The notes under the pieces were generated by a model. That model did no database searches. It had not been told where the DNA came from and saw only the letters and a list, made by a program, of their open reading frames with translations. Shown piece after piece: positions 19,988-31,491 of a DNA stretch of 64,000 nucleotides. Every line of letters starts with the position of its first letter. Position 1 is the first letter of the stretch. The translations under genes were made by a program, and so were the position numbers. The stretch covers positions 1,560,126,501-1,560,190,500 of the forward strand of contig CM057449.1 of the NCBI GenBank assembly GCA_016271365.2. The letters run 5' to 3'. The DNA comes from Neoceratodus forsteri (lineage: Eukaryota > Chordata > Ceratodontiformes > Ceratodontidae).

Positions 19988-20933
19988 ACAACAGGGTGAA
20001 GAATGGCAAGAAGCAAGGCTCTCTGTCAGGAAGGTCACACCAGACCAACCTGATACTGTTTTCTGATTGGTTCACTTGGGCAATAGATAGAGGGTAAGCA
20101 GTAGACTTGCTCTACTTTGACTGCAACAAAGGCTTTGATTCAGTGTCACACAGGGGACTGCTGAAAAAGCTGGAGGACTCAGGAGTAGATAGGGGTTAGT
20201 CTGGTGGAGGGGGGGTTAGCTAAGGAGGAGGTAGCAGGGGGTGGTAGTAAACAGAGCTAAAGCTGAGGACAGGGTTATCACAAACTGGGTGCGTAGGGAT
20301 CAGTCATGGGACCTGTCATTCAATATATTCATTAGTGACATGGGGAGGGTATGCAGGGCAAGATGTGTCTCTTTGGTGATGACACTATGCTACGTAGCAG
20401 GGTAGATAGTGAAGAAGGGGGGTGGGAACCTCATAAAGACAATAGAGAAACTGGAAAGGTGGGCAAATGATCTGGCAGTTGACATTTAATACCAAGAAGT
20501 GCAAGGTGATGCACTTAGGGGAAAGGAACATACACATAGAGTACTGGATGGGGGGGGTAGGCTTGCCACTGCAACAGAATATAGGGATCTGGGAGTCATC
20601 ATCAGTGACTCCCTCAGGCAATCCAGCCAGTTCAACAAGGCATACAGTAAGGCACTGAGGCTGCTGAGGTATATCAGGAGGGGTCTTGACAGCAAGAGAA
20701 GCAAAGTGATACTGCCCCTTTACAGATTGCTGGTGAGTCTTCACCTAGAATACTGTGCCCAGTTCTGCAGCCCTCACTTGAGAAAGAACAAAAGCAGGCT
20801 GGTGTCAGTACAGAAAAGGATTACCAAAATGATCCCAGGCCAGCAAGGCAGATCCTATGAGGAATACATGGTCACTTGGAACATGTACTCACTGGAGGCC
20901 AGATGCAATGGGGAGGACAGGATGGAGACATTT

Positions 20934-21393
20934 TTTTCATATAGCTTTTTCTCCCATCGAGGCCCCGGGCATGCATGGCTACAGTCCTTTCTCAGAGGAT
21001 CTTATCCACCCTGTAGCTTCAAGGCTTCATATAGCCCGCCCCAGTGCCTCATTTTCCATGTTCTCCCCGTTTATCCCAGGACCCCAGAACATGATCGCGC
21101 ATGTGCTCTGTAGCTCCAGCAACAGCCCCTTCCTCCCACCTGGCCTAATGCTTGGTCTCTCTTGTGGCTTGGCACTGCCGCCTAGCCTCCACCTGGTGGG
21201 AGCCAAGAGCTGGAGAAACTCATGTACCTCCTCAGGAGAGGAGAGCTGCCCTGGGGCAGCTCAATTCAGCTCCTCACTCTTCCCCCCTCCAAGCTGGCCC
21301 ACATCGACTCAGGCTCATTTCCAAACCCAGGTCACCGGTATTGGAGGAGGTAAGGCATCAAGCTCCTCAGCCCTCCATGCCACTCTGCCAGCT
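20934..21393 (-). mobile_element. tRNA-headed SINE-like retroposon in CR1 (family B)
   Basis: It is bounded by CAGGATGGAGACATTT (20918-20933) and CAGGATAGAGACATTT (21394-21409), 15 of 16 identical. A T-run at the left (20931-20937) is the poly(A) of a minus-strand insert. The right end, read on the minus strand, is like the head of the copies at 46040-46662 and 51465-51935 (GGCA-GAGTGGCATGGAGGGCTGAGG, tRNA A-box-like). Body sequence is only loosely alike between copies. Short open frames inside are not meaningful. Confidence 0.75.
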
Positions 21394-21790
21394 CAGGATA
21401 GAGACATTTAAGTTTCTGAGGGGTACTAAACAGGGTCAGTGGTGAAGACCTGTTTGTTAGAAATAGGGACACAGCCACAAGCGAGCAAGATTGGAAGCTG
21501 GAGGGGGTTCCAGAGGGATATGAGGAAGTTCTACATTACTAAGAGGGTGGTGCCAGATGTGGAGAGGGGGGGCAGGTACCCTAAATGAATTCAGCCATAG
21601 CTGAGACAGAGAAAAAAGACTGACAGTCCCACAGAGGAGTTCCAGGCACTGGAGGGCTATTGGTGGGGTAGCAGAAGGCGGCAACCCCAGGACACACAGA
21701 TCAAGGGTAAGGTAGTACACTATGGGCAGATTTGATGGACCTCTTTCTGCTGACAGATTCTATGTATCTCTGTAATGAAATCTGTAACCT

Positions 21791-22439
21791 ATTTATTATG
21801 TATGTATTTTTACTCGACATGCCTTTGGAAATTAGCCTCAGCTCAATGTCTTCTAACATCTCCTGTTTTCAATAAACTAAATAAATAAAACTTTTTTTTT
21901 ACTACTGCCACATGACCCTTGTAATGTAGCCTATATCTATCACTGTCCGTGGTATTATGTATTCAAATCCCATTGCAGCCAAAGATACAGTAGCTCAGTT
22001 TGAACTCACAATTTCTGGGTGCCATACCATCATACTTTGATCGGTGTCATCCCACTGGCCTTGATCTGATGATATTTGTTTAATGAATAACTATCTCATT
22101 AGAAACAAAAGAAGATGCAGAACTGTAATACTATAGTCAGTATATTGCAGAGATTCAAGTGTCATGAAACACTGATGAGATCTGAGGGGAATGAAAAGGA
22201 TGGTTGAAAATGTTTAGGTCAGCAACAGTTTACCTTGTGGATGTAAACACAACAAAACAGTCTCAAACAAGGACTGAGAACACAACCACAATTAATGTTT
22301 GTGCTGTGTTTAACTTACTGGAATCTTAAAGTACATTGAAATACCTTTGGATTCTGATGGACCCAAAACCTGATGCTCAGTGGATGCAAAGAGTATAGTA
22401 CAAAAATAGTAAATAACCTCTCAGGGTACATCTCTCCAG
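21791..22439. other. No gene seen
   Basis: Contains an AAATAAATAAAACTTTTTTTTT tract right after the CR1 tail (about 21879-21900) and no other recognised feature. Confidence 0.5.
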
Positions 22440-22575
22440 GTGCATCCTCGGAGCACAGGAAAGTTAGGTAACTTGCTCATGGTCACACAGTATGCTAGTG
22501 GTGGCTGTGAGATTCAAACCCAGTTCTCCCTATTTGCAGCACAGTCCTCTTCACAACTATGCTATACTGCCTCCC
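22440..22575 (-). mobile_element. MIR-like tRNA-derived SINE, second copy
   Basis: Minus strand reads GGGAGGCAGTATAGC, a GGTTTGAATCTC B-box-like block and GTGTGACCATGAGCAAGTTA. It aligns with the 16735-16896 copy including the segment GAGCACAGGAAAGTTA / GAGCACAAGGAAGTTA, so both belong to one subfamily. Confidence 0.72.
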
Positions 22576-23959
22576 AGTAATCACAAAGAGATTCTAAATA
22601 GCCTCTGTCCTGTGGCAAAGAGTCCTAGTTACTGATATCTATCTTCTACCCTTCTATCCATACCAAAATATGTAAATATCATATTAGAAGGGATTTCAGT
22701 AACTAACACAAACAAATGAGTGATGGTGTTTAAATAATATATCTGCCCTCTCAGTGCCAAGGCTCACCCATCATTGTAAACTGTAGGACAAGATGAATAC
22801 TCTTTCCCCAAAAAAACAGACAGACATGCAACATGTCAGCAATGGTTATGGTGCACAAAACAGACTGTGAAATTCCAAAATGACTCTCTGCATTGTTAAG
22901 GACAGTAAACAGTTTGTATCTGCTGCTTAGAATTGTTAGCACAACACAATGAGGCAACAGTAAACTACAATTCTGGTAAAAGAGCCGTAGTATAGTATAC
23001 TGTACCCTGTCCACCTGAAAGGAGCTCTATATATCCCTTAAAACATCCCTTAACAGTCCTGATGTGTTCAATAATGGTTAGAACAATGCTACTGCACTGG
23101 AAAATTACTGTGCCTATTTTAACTAAACTTATTGTGTGTCATTTATGTACTAATGTGTTACTGTATAAATGATTTTCTTATTGCTGTCTACCTAGTGTAT
23201 CATGCCCTGGGATGTGGCCAAAAATGGACCCCCACCCCCCCCCCACCAGTCCACCTTTTCCAAGTTATCAACATAAAATCAATAATAAACCTTCTCCACA
23301 GCAAGGTTTACCCTCTGGTAACAATTCTTGACTGTGTTTCTGATTTGTGTACCAAGTCAACCATTCAAATAGCATGGAAGAGATGATGTCCTTAGCAATA
23401 ATTCATCATTTTGAAGTTTGTAAACAGTAAAATGATCATGTATATTTCATGAAACAGACACATGCCACCATTTACATTACCATCCCCCACTCAGCCTCCT
23501 ATCTTGCTTAGGAAAACATTGTGCAAATCTACAGTAATGCTTACAAAAGGAGGCCTCTTCCACAGACGAACAATAAAATGTTGCAAGGCTTTAGACTGAG
23601 GTCATGCAGTACTGGATTCCAAAGATTTTATTCCAGAAATAAGCACTGTTATAGGACAGAACAGGGCAAAAAATTGCTTTCTCTTGGCTTGCTAACCCAC
23701 TACCCTTCTCTTCCTCTCCTGGCTTCCTAATCAGTCACCAATCATAGGTTTAGCTATAGTAACTGCAACACTTTAAATTCTGCAACTCTGGTACATGTAA
23801 TTTGTACTAGGCAAGTGCCCTCCCCCCCCCCATACAAGTAGTTGTTGTCATTTTGCTGCTAGTGGAGGGGGAGTGTCTGATATCAAAGCTACTGACACAG
23901 AGGATGACAATCTGCACCTAGTGCTGATTAGGATGCTGGTCAGTACTTTATATAAAGGT
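22576..23959. other. No gene seen
   Basis: AT-rich sequence with several short frames that show no motif. Poly-C tracts occur near 23230 and 23821. Confidence 0.5.
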
Positions 23960-24500
23960 GGGTATTGTAGGGGTCCTCTGGCTGGGGCTGGGGGGGATTG
24001 GACAGTGACTGGGACCCTGCAGAGTGATTTTTATACTAGTAATCAGAGGTTGGGGTTGGGGTGGGATTGGACAAGAATGCAATTTACAGTAGATGGAGGA
24101 CTTGTTATACATGGGTTTGAGGTTGCAGTGGGTTCGCACAATGGGTGGGAGGTAGGGAAGGATGTTTTGTGAATTGTGTTGGGACTGGGGTGATTGGAGG
24201 ATTTGAGTGAGTGTTGTAATTTTATTATACACGTGATATGGGGTTGTGAGGGGATTGCACAGTGGGGGATGCAGGAGGGAAGGAGTTGTTTTTTTTTTAC
24301 ACTCTGGGGTCAAGTTGGGATTGGAGTAATAGTACAGTCAGAGGATTTGGGTGAGTCATTTTGTTCTTATACAAGGAAATAAGGGACTAGAAGTTGGTCA
24401 CGGAGGGGGGAATGCAAAGTGGGGGAATGTGGTTGGGTGAGTTTTTTGATACATGAGATCTGGGGTTTAAGTGGGATTGGACAATGGCAGGATATAGCCA
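23960..24500 (+). repeat. Degenerate minisatellite, ~60-68-bp period
   Basis: The block (T/G)GGGATTGGACA(AT) recurs near 23992, 24064, 24252 (GGGGATTGCACAGTG), 24319 and 24474, with partial units between (TGGGTGGGAGGT, GGTGAGT.. and TATACAnGnGAT). Units are G-rich on the plus strand and strongly diverged. Confidence 0.6.
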
Positions 24501-24569
24501 AGGGTTAATTTAATTTTAGTACATTTTAGTTATAGAAACAAAACAATCATCACTCTCCCCGCCCACAGG

Positions 24570-25110
24570 GAACTAGTCACGAAGGTGATCCTTCCCGTCT
24601 TTGACTACGACCACACTGTCAACAGTGCCGCTCCTATGTCCTCCCTTGCCAGACTAGACCTCCTCTTTCCATCTTGCTGCCACTTTGCCATGGACTGCCC
24701 CGCCTCATACACACCACTGCTCTCTCTCTACTCTTCCCTCTCCCTCCCTCCCTCACTTCCTTCAAAGCCAGACATCTCATTCACTGTGCCATTTGCACCT
24801 CCAAATTCTGGTTTGGCTTTCTCCACCCACCATAACCTCTCCACCCTCCTTTCAACCCCACTCCTTCCTCCTATCCCCTCCAGAACACTGCTTTCCTCTC
24901 CCTTTCCCTCCCCCACAGGAAAACTTCCAAAGGCCAAGCTGCCTTCTTGTATCATTTTCCTAAACTCTGGTCCTTCCTCTCCCCCTACATCCACTTAGCC
25001 TCATCCTTCTCCTCCCTCAAAGGCCTGCTTCAGGACTTTGCCACCCACTCCTGCAATTGTTTATGACCCTTGACCCTTTTATTCCTACTCCCCCTGTTGC
25101 TGACATCACC
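24570..25110 (+). pseudogene. L2/Rex1-type ORF2 C-terminal remnant
   Basis: The frame at 24585 begins VILPVFDYDHTVNSAAPMSSLARLDLLFPS, matching the VLPLLDYGDIVY...LxRLDVLYHSALRF block that closes L2-type ORF2 proteins (compare the intact-looking version at about 29120-29220). Near 24950-25060 a second frame reads FPKLWSFLSPYIHLASSFSSLKGLL, the ...WNSLP...S..FK block. Frame changes and C-rich low complexity (24700-24930) separate them. Confidence 0.6.
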
Positions 25111-25796
25111 CTTGTATTCCATAGTCCTGTGTTGTTGACCTCCCCTTGTCCCCTCCAGCAGTGGCCAACTTTCTCCCATCCCCCCCCCAAGCTAACTGTG
25201 CCTCAATATCTATATTGGTATCTGTGTTCCTGAGTATACTTCTGGCCTTGCCTAGTTAGTCACACCCTGTAGTCTAGGTGGTATTATCCTACTACCATAT
25301 GCATTGCTCCCTGCACTGTTTAGCACTTGATTCTTAATGTGCATTATTTCTCATAACTGTGACTATGCACTGATATAGATTTAATTTAATGTATGCATTT
25401 TTATTGTACTTATTTTGTACTACTGCACCTTACACAATGTATTTTTACTGTTCATCTTGCATTGTTTACTCCCCTTCCCCATCCCACCAGGATGTATCTA
25501 GAAACGAGCTGTTACAAGCTCAGCATGTCTTTCCTGGTGAAACTTTTGAAACAAGTAAACACACTCCTGTTGCGGTTGGAGGCGGGATTTAATGATGGGA
25601 GAATATGGGCGGGTCTTAGATCAGCAGCTCAAGTTCTTCCTACATATTAATTCTATGGTCATTAGGGTGCACAAGAAATTCAGTTACCTCTACAGAGTTA
25701 GGGATTGTCTGCCACATGGATTTAAAGGCACCTGTCCTGGGGGCAGGTGTCTCAGGCGTAAAAAGTAGTAGCAGTTAAGGCCCTTATATCACATTA
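25111..25796. other. No gene seen
   Basis: C-rich then AT-rich sequence; no protein or repeat motif recognised. Confidence 0.5.
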
Positions 25797-26674
25797 CCTC
25801 TCAACCTCCTGTCTGACAAACCAGGGACAAGACTTACAAAATCAGGGATAAATGACCAAAATCAGAAACATATGGAAAAATTGTTCTAATGATACAAGAA
25901 GAGGGGGTACATTATGCTGCTTAGTGCAAATAGCATTTTCCTAATGAGGACTACACAGTATTACAAACGATTGACATTTTATGATTCAGATCCATACTCT
26001 GCATTGAAAGAAATGCAAAATTTCAGCTGGATGGAGGATGGGGTCCTTTAAATACACTCACGCTCCGCCTCCTATATCACATCACTGCCATCATTGGCCC
26101 AGTTTATCTTTCTGCCAACCTACGATTGGTAGCTGAGTGTGGCTAATAAGCCTTATCAGTGTGAATATCTCCAGAGTCCCTGCTGTTAACTAAGCTGCTC
26201 CTGCAATCCCTGTTACCCCTCCTGCTGATTACTCTCAGCTAGATTCTTCAGTGAATATCTAGGTGGGAAAATAATTGTCTTGAAAATATAGCACTTTTAT
26301 AAATTGTGAGATTACTCAACCTGGCATTATGGCTATCTTTATTGTGCTTTTATTACTCCTAAAGTGCAGAGCTCCCAGCATTGCAGGGCAACTTGAAGTA
26401 CCTCAATGCAATTCTGTTCCCCACTGTATCTTAATAATACCTAATGCTATAACAGTTTACCACGTAGACACCATGTCATTCTCCTCTCCCGTTTTAGCCT
26501 ATTCTGCCCGGTTAGCCCCTATCCCCTTGCTGCTGTACTCGCCTATGTCCATTCAAGCATTTACACTGATCATGTTAAACTGTCATTTTAGGGGTGCCGC
26601 CACCTACACCGAACGATATGAGTCACCTCAAGAAATAAAAGTAATCGCCTTATAAGTCTTAAAGAAAGTAATAC

Positions 26675-26722
26675 TTTTGCTTCTTCTGCTCAGGAAATGT
26701 GGAGCTTAACCCTGGCCTCCCC
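26675..26722 (+). other. 2A-like peptide remnant in the L2 leader
   Basis: One frame reads ...CSGNVELNPGLP just before the endonuclease. 2A ribosome-skipping peptides end in D-V-E-x-N-P-G-P, and such peptides are known at the N-termini of some non-LTR elements. Here the D is N and the final P is L, so it would not be expected to work. The preceding codons VILLLLLL lie in another frame and the following endonuclease ATG at 26770 in a third, so there are frameshifts on both sides. Confidence 0.6.
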
Positions 26723-26769
26723 TTCAGCTCAGCTCGCCTATCGATTTTGCTGAGACCACAGGTCTCAAA

Positions 26770-27474
26770 ATGATGATGGTTAACATCTTAAGCCTGCCAA
26801 AAAAACTTGTACAGCTGCAAGCTTGGGTAGCACATGTTAAGCCTGATCTTATCATAATCACCGAATCGTGGCTAAAAAAGACAAATACTGACCACCAAAT
26901 ATCACTGCATGGCTACAAATTATATAAAGCTGATAGAGAGACTAGAGGTGGGGGCGTGGTATTTATCACGAAATCTAAGTATGTGGTCGCTAATATTAGT
27001 TGTAAACTCTAGCCAAGGAATTTGAGTTAGTCTCACTGAGCCTTCATCTCCTCCTCAGAAAGCATCACCATCATAGGTGGCTATAGACCCCCGTCTGGTG
27101 GTGATAAAGTCCATAATATATTGAAATCCATGTTAGCAGATGCAAAATCAGAAACAATATTTCTAGGAGATTTAAATATGGACTGGCTGTCACCTAACTC
27201 ACTCGGCCTCAAATCCCTTTGCGATGAGCTAGGTTTTGTGCAAATAGTCAGTGAACCTACTAGGAACAACAAACTAAATCCTGCCAATAGCTCCTTGTTA
27301 GATGTGATATTAACCACCCACCCACATAAAATATCTCATTCGGCAGTATTTCACAATGATTTGAGTGATCATGCAATCGTCGCCTGCATAAGATCCCAAG
27401 TTAAGACTCGTCCGATGCCCATCTTTATAACAAAACGTCCTTCGCAAATTCAGTGCAGCAAACTTCCTATCTGA
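26770..27474 (+). pseudogene. L2 endonuclease domain, frameshifted
   Basis: 26770-27012 holds LIIITESWL (catalytic Glu) and ETRGGGVVFI. Then a break, GGYRPPSGG near 27085, and 27121-27474 with FLGDLNMDWL, SLLDVILTTHP and LSDHAIVACI. The catalytic blocks are retained but in separate frames. Confidence 0.85.
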
Positions 27475-27481
27475 CCTGAGT

Positions 27482-28009
27482 ATGATCAGGTGGCAAGATC
27501 TCTATTTAGCTAAAGATGTCAATGAGGCAGTTTACACCTTTAATGATAAACTCACTACAGTAATAAACAAGCATGCCCCTTTTATTAAAGTAAGAGTACG
27601 GAAAAACTCCAACCCCTGGTTCACCTTGGATCTTAAGGCAGCACTTATAGCACGAGATAAGCTTTGGGCTAAAGCTAGACATTCCAAAGAACCATCGGAT
27701 TGGCAGGATTTTAGAACAGCCAGGAACACTTGCATCAAAAGAATTTGCTCTGCCAAAACTAACTACTATAGTTCTACTCTGGAACAAACAAAAGGTAACC
27801 CACATAAGATATGGAAGACTATCAAATCTATTAAAGGACGACCCACAGCCCCCTCAGTCCCAACAAAGTTAGTCGCTAGTGGAAAGATTGTGGAAAACAA
27901 GTCCCTAATCTTGGAGGAACTCAACTCCCACTTTGCCACAGCAGGACTAGCTTTCCACTCGTCACCTTATGTGGTTCCTCGTTGTGTCAAGCACCTTCCA
28001 TTCACCTAG
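27482..28009 (+). pseudogene. L2 ORF2 endonuclease-RT linker
   Basis: A 175-residue frame with VNKHAPFIKVRVRKNSNPWFTLDLKAALIARDKLW...SAKTNYYSSTLEQTKGNPHKIWKTIKSI, the basic linker that typically joins the endonuclease to RT in L2-type LINEs. It ends at a stop near 28009 before the RT. Confidence 0.8.
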
Positions 28010-28184
28010 CCTAGCACCTAGCCATTTCCAACTGAGAGATAACTTACAAAGAACGAAGATTCTCTTCTTAATTTGGACACAAAAAGTTCAGGGATGATGG
28101 TTTGGAACCGTTTTTCTAAGGACAGGCTACGCCATCTCACGCCCCAATTCTCCATATCTTCAACGCTCCATTACATCTGCTACT

Positions 28185-28760
28185 GTGCCGTCCTGTTGGA
28201 AATCAGCACATGTCCCCTTATTTAAATCTGGTGACCCGTGCGATGTAAACAATTATAGACCTATCTCCATCTTACCTATCCTTTCTAAAGTACTCGAAAA
28301 ACTGATCCACTCTCAGCTTAAATCTCATTTGGAAACCTTCTCTCTTGTTAACCCAATGCAATCCGGCTTCCAGGCCAATCATAGCACCATCACTGCTCTA
28401 GCGAAAGTAACCAATGATTGGATCTCTGCTATAGATGCTAAGAAAGTAACTGGCGCTGTATTTCTGGACTTAAGTAAAGCTTTTGACACCGTTGATCATA
28501 AACTATTAGTCAATTGTCTTGCAAGATGGGTTCCTCATACCATACCACACAGTGGTTCTCTAGCTACTTGACTGGGAGATCCCAAAAAGTAAAGGCGGAA
28601 GGCTTATTCTCTGCTGCCTTGCCTGTTGTAGAGGAGTTCCTCAAGGATCCATCTTAGGCCCTATCCTGTTTTCCATATATATCAATGACCTAGACGCTAA
28701 CATAACTACATCCCATCTGCACTTTTTTGCGGATGATACTGTGTTGATATACTTCTGGAT
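28185..28760 (+). pseudogene. L2 reverse transcriptase, broken
   Basis: 28185-28571 reads PSCWKSAHVPLFKSGDPCDVNNYRPISILPILSKVLEKL, GFQANHSTITAL, and motif A TGAVFLDLSKAFDTVDH. After a frame change, GVPQGSILGPILFSIYINDL is spread around 28630-28690 and FADDTVL (both Asp) lies at about 28725-28745. Frameshifts near 28560, 28630 and 28750 prevent a complete product. Confidence 0.85.
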
Positions 28761-28971
28761 CATCACTATCTGAAGTCAAGGGAGTGCTCCAAACGGATTT
28801 CGCACAACTTGAGCATAATCTAATAAAGGCAAAACTTCTGCTTAATGCGAAAAAGACTAAAGCGATGATATTCTCCCACAGTGCTGTTACAGGCCCTCCC
28901 AATACCCTAGCCCAAGACTTCATTGTCACTACGCTAAATGAGCCCTCGAAGTAGTAACCAAATTTAAATAC

Positions 28972-29583
28972 TTGGGTATCTGGATCGATAATAAATTATC
29001 TTTCAATGACCACGTTGAAGATGTCTCTAGAAGGTTAAAAGCCAGGTTAGGTTTCTACTTCAGAAATAAGCCTCTTTTTCCTCTTGAAATTCGGCACAAA
29101 CTTGTCCAGGCCACCTTTCTCCCCCTGCTCGACTATGGAGACATAATCTATTCCTCTAGCACTCGCTCAAACCTAAGTAAACTGGACGTCCTCTGTCACC
29201 ATGCATTAAGGTTCATTACCAACTCCCCTTACCGTTCGCATCACTGTGACTTATATGTAGCTGTCGGCTGGACATCCCTGACTACTAGACGCCTGCTCCG
29301 TGCTGGGTTATGGACCCTCAAACTGCTATTGCAGAAATTGCCAAGCTACCTTTCATCCCTCATTAGTGTCTCATATAGTGCTTACTCATTAAGGAAATCT
29401 GACTTTATTATGCTTGATATACCAAGGACGCGGACCTCCTTTGGTAAACATGCTATTGCTTATGCCCTTCCCGCTATTTGGAACCAATTGCAATCCGTAC
29501 TGAAACTAACTAGCACAGTTTCAATTAGCTTTTACAAATTGCTAAGTTCAGCCAAAATAAAAGACACCTGTAACTGTCATTAA
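28972..29583 (+). pseudogene. L2 ORF2 C-terminal region (203 aa open)
   Basis: The longest undisturbed piece of this element: WIDNKLSFNDHVEDVSRRLKARLGFYFRNK, LPLLDYGDIIYSSS, LDVLCHHALRFITNSPYRSHHCDLY, then PRTRTSFGKHAIAYALPAIWNQL. These are standard L2 thumb and C-terminal blocks. It ends at a natural-looking stop at 29581-29583. Confidence 0.9.
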
Positions 29584-30088
29584 AATCTCTCCCCTCCCCA
29601 GGGGTGCTATTTTCTTATACTTGGGTATGATATAATTACCTTACCATATTAACTGCTTTTCCTCCCCACCTATTCTTGGCCTCCCAACGAATAAGTTCCA
29701 ATACTACACTACCAAATTACTTCTACCCCCATTATCAGTGTATTCTGTTTGTCCTAGTTCCCATAATGTTTGTATTGCATACATCAGCTTCAATATCAGA
29801 ATGCAACCTGTAATTCATCCACCTGTGTTAAATCAGTGTTCGCCACCTGCGCTCGTCATTGTGGAACCTTGTATGTATGTATATTCAGCCTCTATCATTT
29901 AATGCGCATCTCATGTATATATTGTTATTACCTATCTGTATTGTACATTGCTTGTCTATATGTATTGGGACCTCCTTGTGAATGAGCTTGCTCAATGGAG
30001 TTTTTCCTGCAAATAAACTTGAACTTGAACTTGAACATTTCAGAGGCACAATCAGGGATGCCCCTGGAAATCAGGGACAGTTGAGAGG

Positions 30089-31488
30089 TATGGTTACCAC
30101 CCAACCCACAAACTTTCATCCTAGGAGATTTTCTGAACATCCCTAAGGAAGACCAGAAATCAAGCTTGTAGCTAGCAGTGGCCTATTTGGATACCCAACA
30201 GCTAGTTCTCATGACATGGAAGCACCACTCACTTTCAAGGACTAGTGCTGCTCCAAGTTCTGCATGAAATTAGATCTGTACCTGGATTCTCCCCATGTCC
30301 AGTAAATCCCACCAAGTATGAAAGATCTGCCACACACTCCACAGAGGTTGGATTCCTTAGTTGCCCCCCCCCCAGGAGAATTCCACCCGCACACCCAGAT
30401 AAGTGGATACTCTTATCTGACTAATAGCGTGATCGCCCAATGGCAACAAATGGCATGCAGTAAAGGATGTTCCTTATGGTGCTGTTGAGGCTGTACTAGC
30501 AGTAGAATTCTATAAAGCCTCTGCCTCTGGATCTTTTATAGGAACCATCCACTGCGGAGTATGAGAAGAATGTCCTTATTGTCTTAGCCTCTGATACCCA
30601 GGAACAGAGGGCAGTATGGTCCCTTTGCTTCAAAGGGGCTATGCAAATCCTCAGACCATCATGATAGTGCCTCCATATCTTTCCTGGGTCACAGCTGCGT
30701 GTTGTAAATCAATGCTAACCCTTAGGTAGCTACTGCATGTTCATGGCCCTTTTCTATCAAGACTGTGTATCCCCTGCATGTCCATAGTTTACAAACATCT
30801 CTTACCTGTGTACTGTATATCTAGGTAAATCAAGTGTGTAACTGGAGGCAACATTGACTGAGACAAAGTATAGTACATACCACAGGCCAGGGATCTGGGG
30901 CCACCTAGTCACCAGAAGCTATTGGGTTTTAGATGTTCTAGGATGCATTTTAAGGGTCATTTCTGTGGTTATGACAAAAATATCAAGCTACTCATTTAGA
31001 GCATATTGTTATGTTTTAGGTACAGTTTTTGATACTGTCATACCATTACCAATTAGAAGGCAACAGTCCAAAATAAGCACATTATATGCGGTGCTAAGCT
31101 GAAAAGCATCCCGCAACCTTCAGCTAGTGGTGACTAGCTGCTGTACCCCAATTTGCCCATTTTACAAACACCCACTAATCTTTATTCATGAAAAAATTCA
31201 TTCTTTTCTGTACCTCAAAAATTACATTTTTATAAGTTCTCAATTTTGATCTCCCCCAAACACTATGTTGAGCAGCTAATTCTTCACTGACTGTGTTACA
31301 GCACAGTAGCACTATGCAACCGTTAGGCCATAACAAAATCTATGAGGCAAAGCAAGTCCATAGCCATTCTCTTAGTCAGTGCAGAGTCTGCCGTTCGGTA
31401 TTGTGTGAGGGAGGGGGACTCAAGATGGAGAACTTCTGTAAGTTTAATTTCTGTGGTACTGAAAAGAATAAAAATGATAAATACTATT
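30089..31488. other. No gene seen; possible LINE endonuclease trace
   Basis: One frame near 30095-30260 reads PPNPQTFILGDFLNIPKEDQ, which vaguely resembles the GGDFNxP block of a LINE endonuclease, but no second block confirms it. The rest (30300-31488) is featureless. Confidence 0.3.
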
Positions 31489-31491
31489 ATG
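31489..31491 (+). repeat. 3-bp target duplication ATG
   Basis: ATG here and at 33008-33010 directly abut the inverted ends of the fold-back element. A 3-bp duplication fits the Harbinger superfamily, though three bases can match by chance. Confidence 0.5.

Larger units (their letters stand above)
18595..21113 (+). pseudogene. CR1 reverse transcriptase and C-terminal remnant
   Basis: Before the hAT-like insert: AVMPGDWRSADIAPLHKGG, the RT block that precedes NYRP. After it: RSHQTNLILFSDWFTWAIDRG, motif A VDLLYFDCNKGFDSVSH (Asp kept), and near 20360 KMCLFGDDTML, a motif C with G in place of A but both aspartates. 20467-20890 gives the C-terminal blocks TKKCKVMHLG, YRDLGVIISDSLRQ, VILPLYRLLVSLHLEYCAQF and VSVQKRITKMIPG. 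The tail after the SINE (21394-21780) has the ITKRVVPDV-type block. Coordinates here span the two insertions. Confidence 0.85.
18591..21790 (+). mobile_element. CR1-type LINE split by a hAT-like element and a SINE
   Basis: CR1 sequence occupies 18591-18777, 19988-20933 and 21394-21790. The three parts join logically into RT and C-terminal blocks once the two insertions are removed. The 5' part (ORF1, endonuclease) is missing. The 3' end near 21765 has the familiar GACCTCTTTCTGCTGACAGA and TTCTATG tail. Many stops and indels; inactive. Confidence 0.88.
26329..30037 (+). mobile_element. L2-type LINE, decayed
   Basis: Order of parts: N-terminal leader with 2A-like remnant (26329-26770), endonuclease (26770-27480), linker (27482-28010), RT (28185-28760), C-terminal region (28972-29583), 3' UTR, and a short tandem tail ACTTGAACTTGAACTTGAAC (30014-30037) in place of poly(A), which is usual for L2. 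Stops and frameshifts disrupt all domains. The 5' boundary lies somewhere between about 25950 and 26329. Confidence 0.88.
25797..30088. mobile_element. TIR DNA element interrupted by an L2 LINE
   Basis: The left end CCTCTCAACC (25797) and the right end, inverted, CCTCTCAACTGTCCCTG (30088 inward) share a 9-bp perfect terminus and further CAGGGAC/CAGGGAT subterminal repeats on both sides. TA flanks both ends (25795-25796 and 30089-30090), compatible with a TA target duplication. Between the ends, most sequence is an L2 LINE ending at 30037. The remaining host element is about 0.6-0.9 kb with no transposase seen. Superfamily is not certain. Confidence 0.6.

Noticed and set aside
20857..21411. 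184-codon frame within CR1
   Set aside because: Spans the junction with the family B insert and has no motif.
24585..24998. 137-codon frame that looks like a proline/serine-rich protein
   Set aside because: Its first 30 residues match a LINE C-terminus; the rest is C-rich low complexity.
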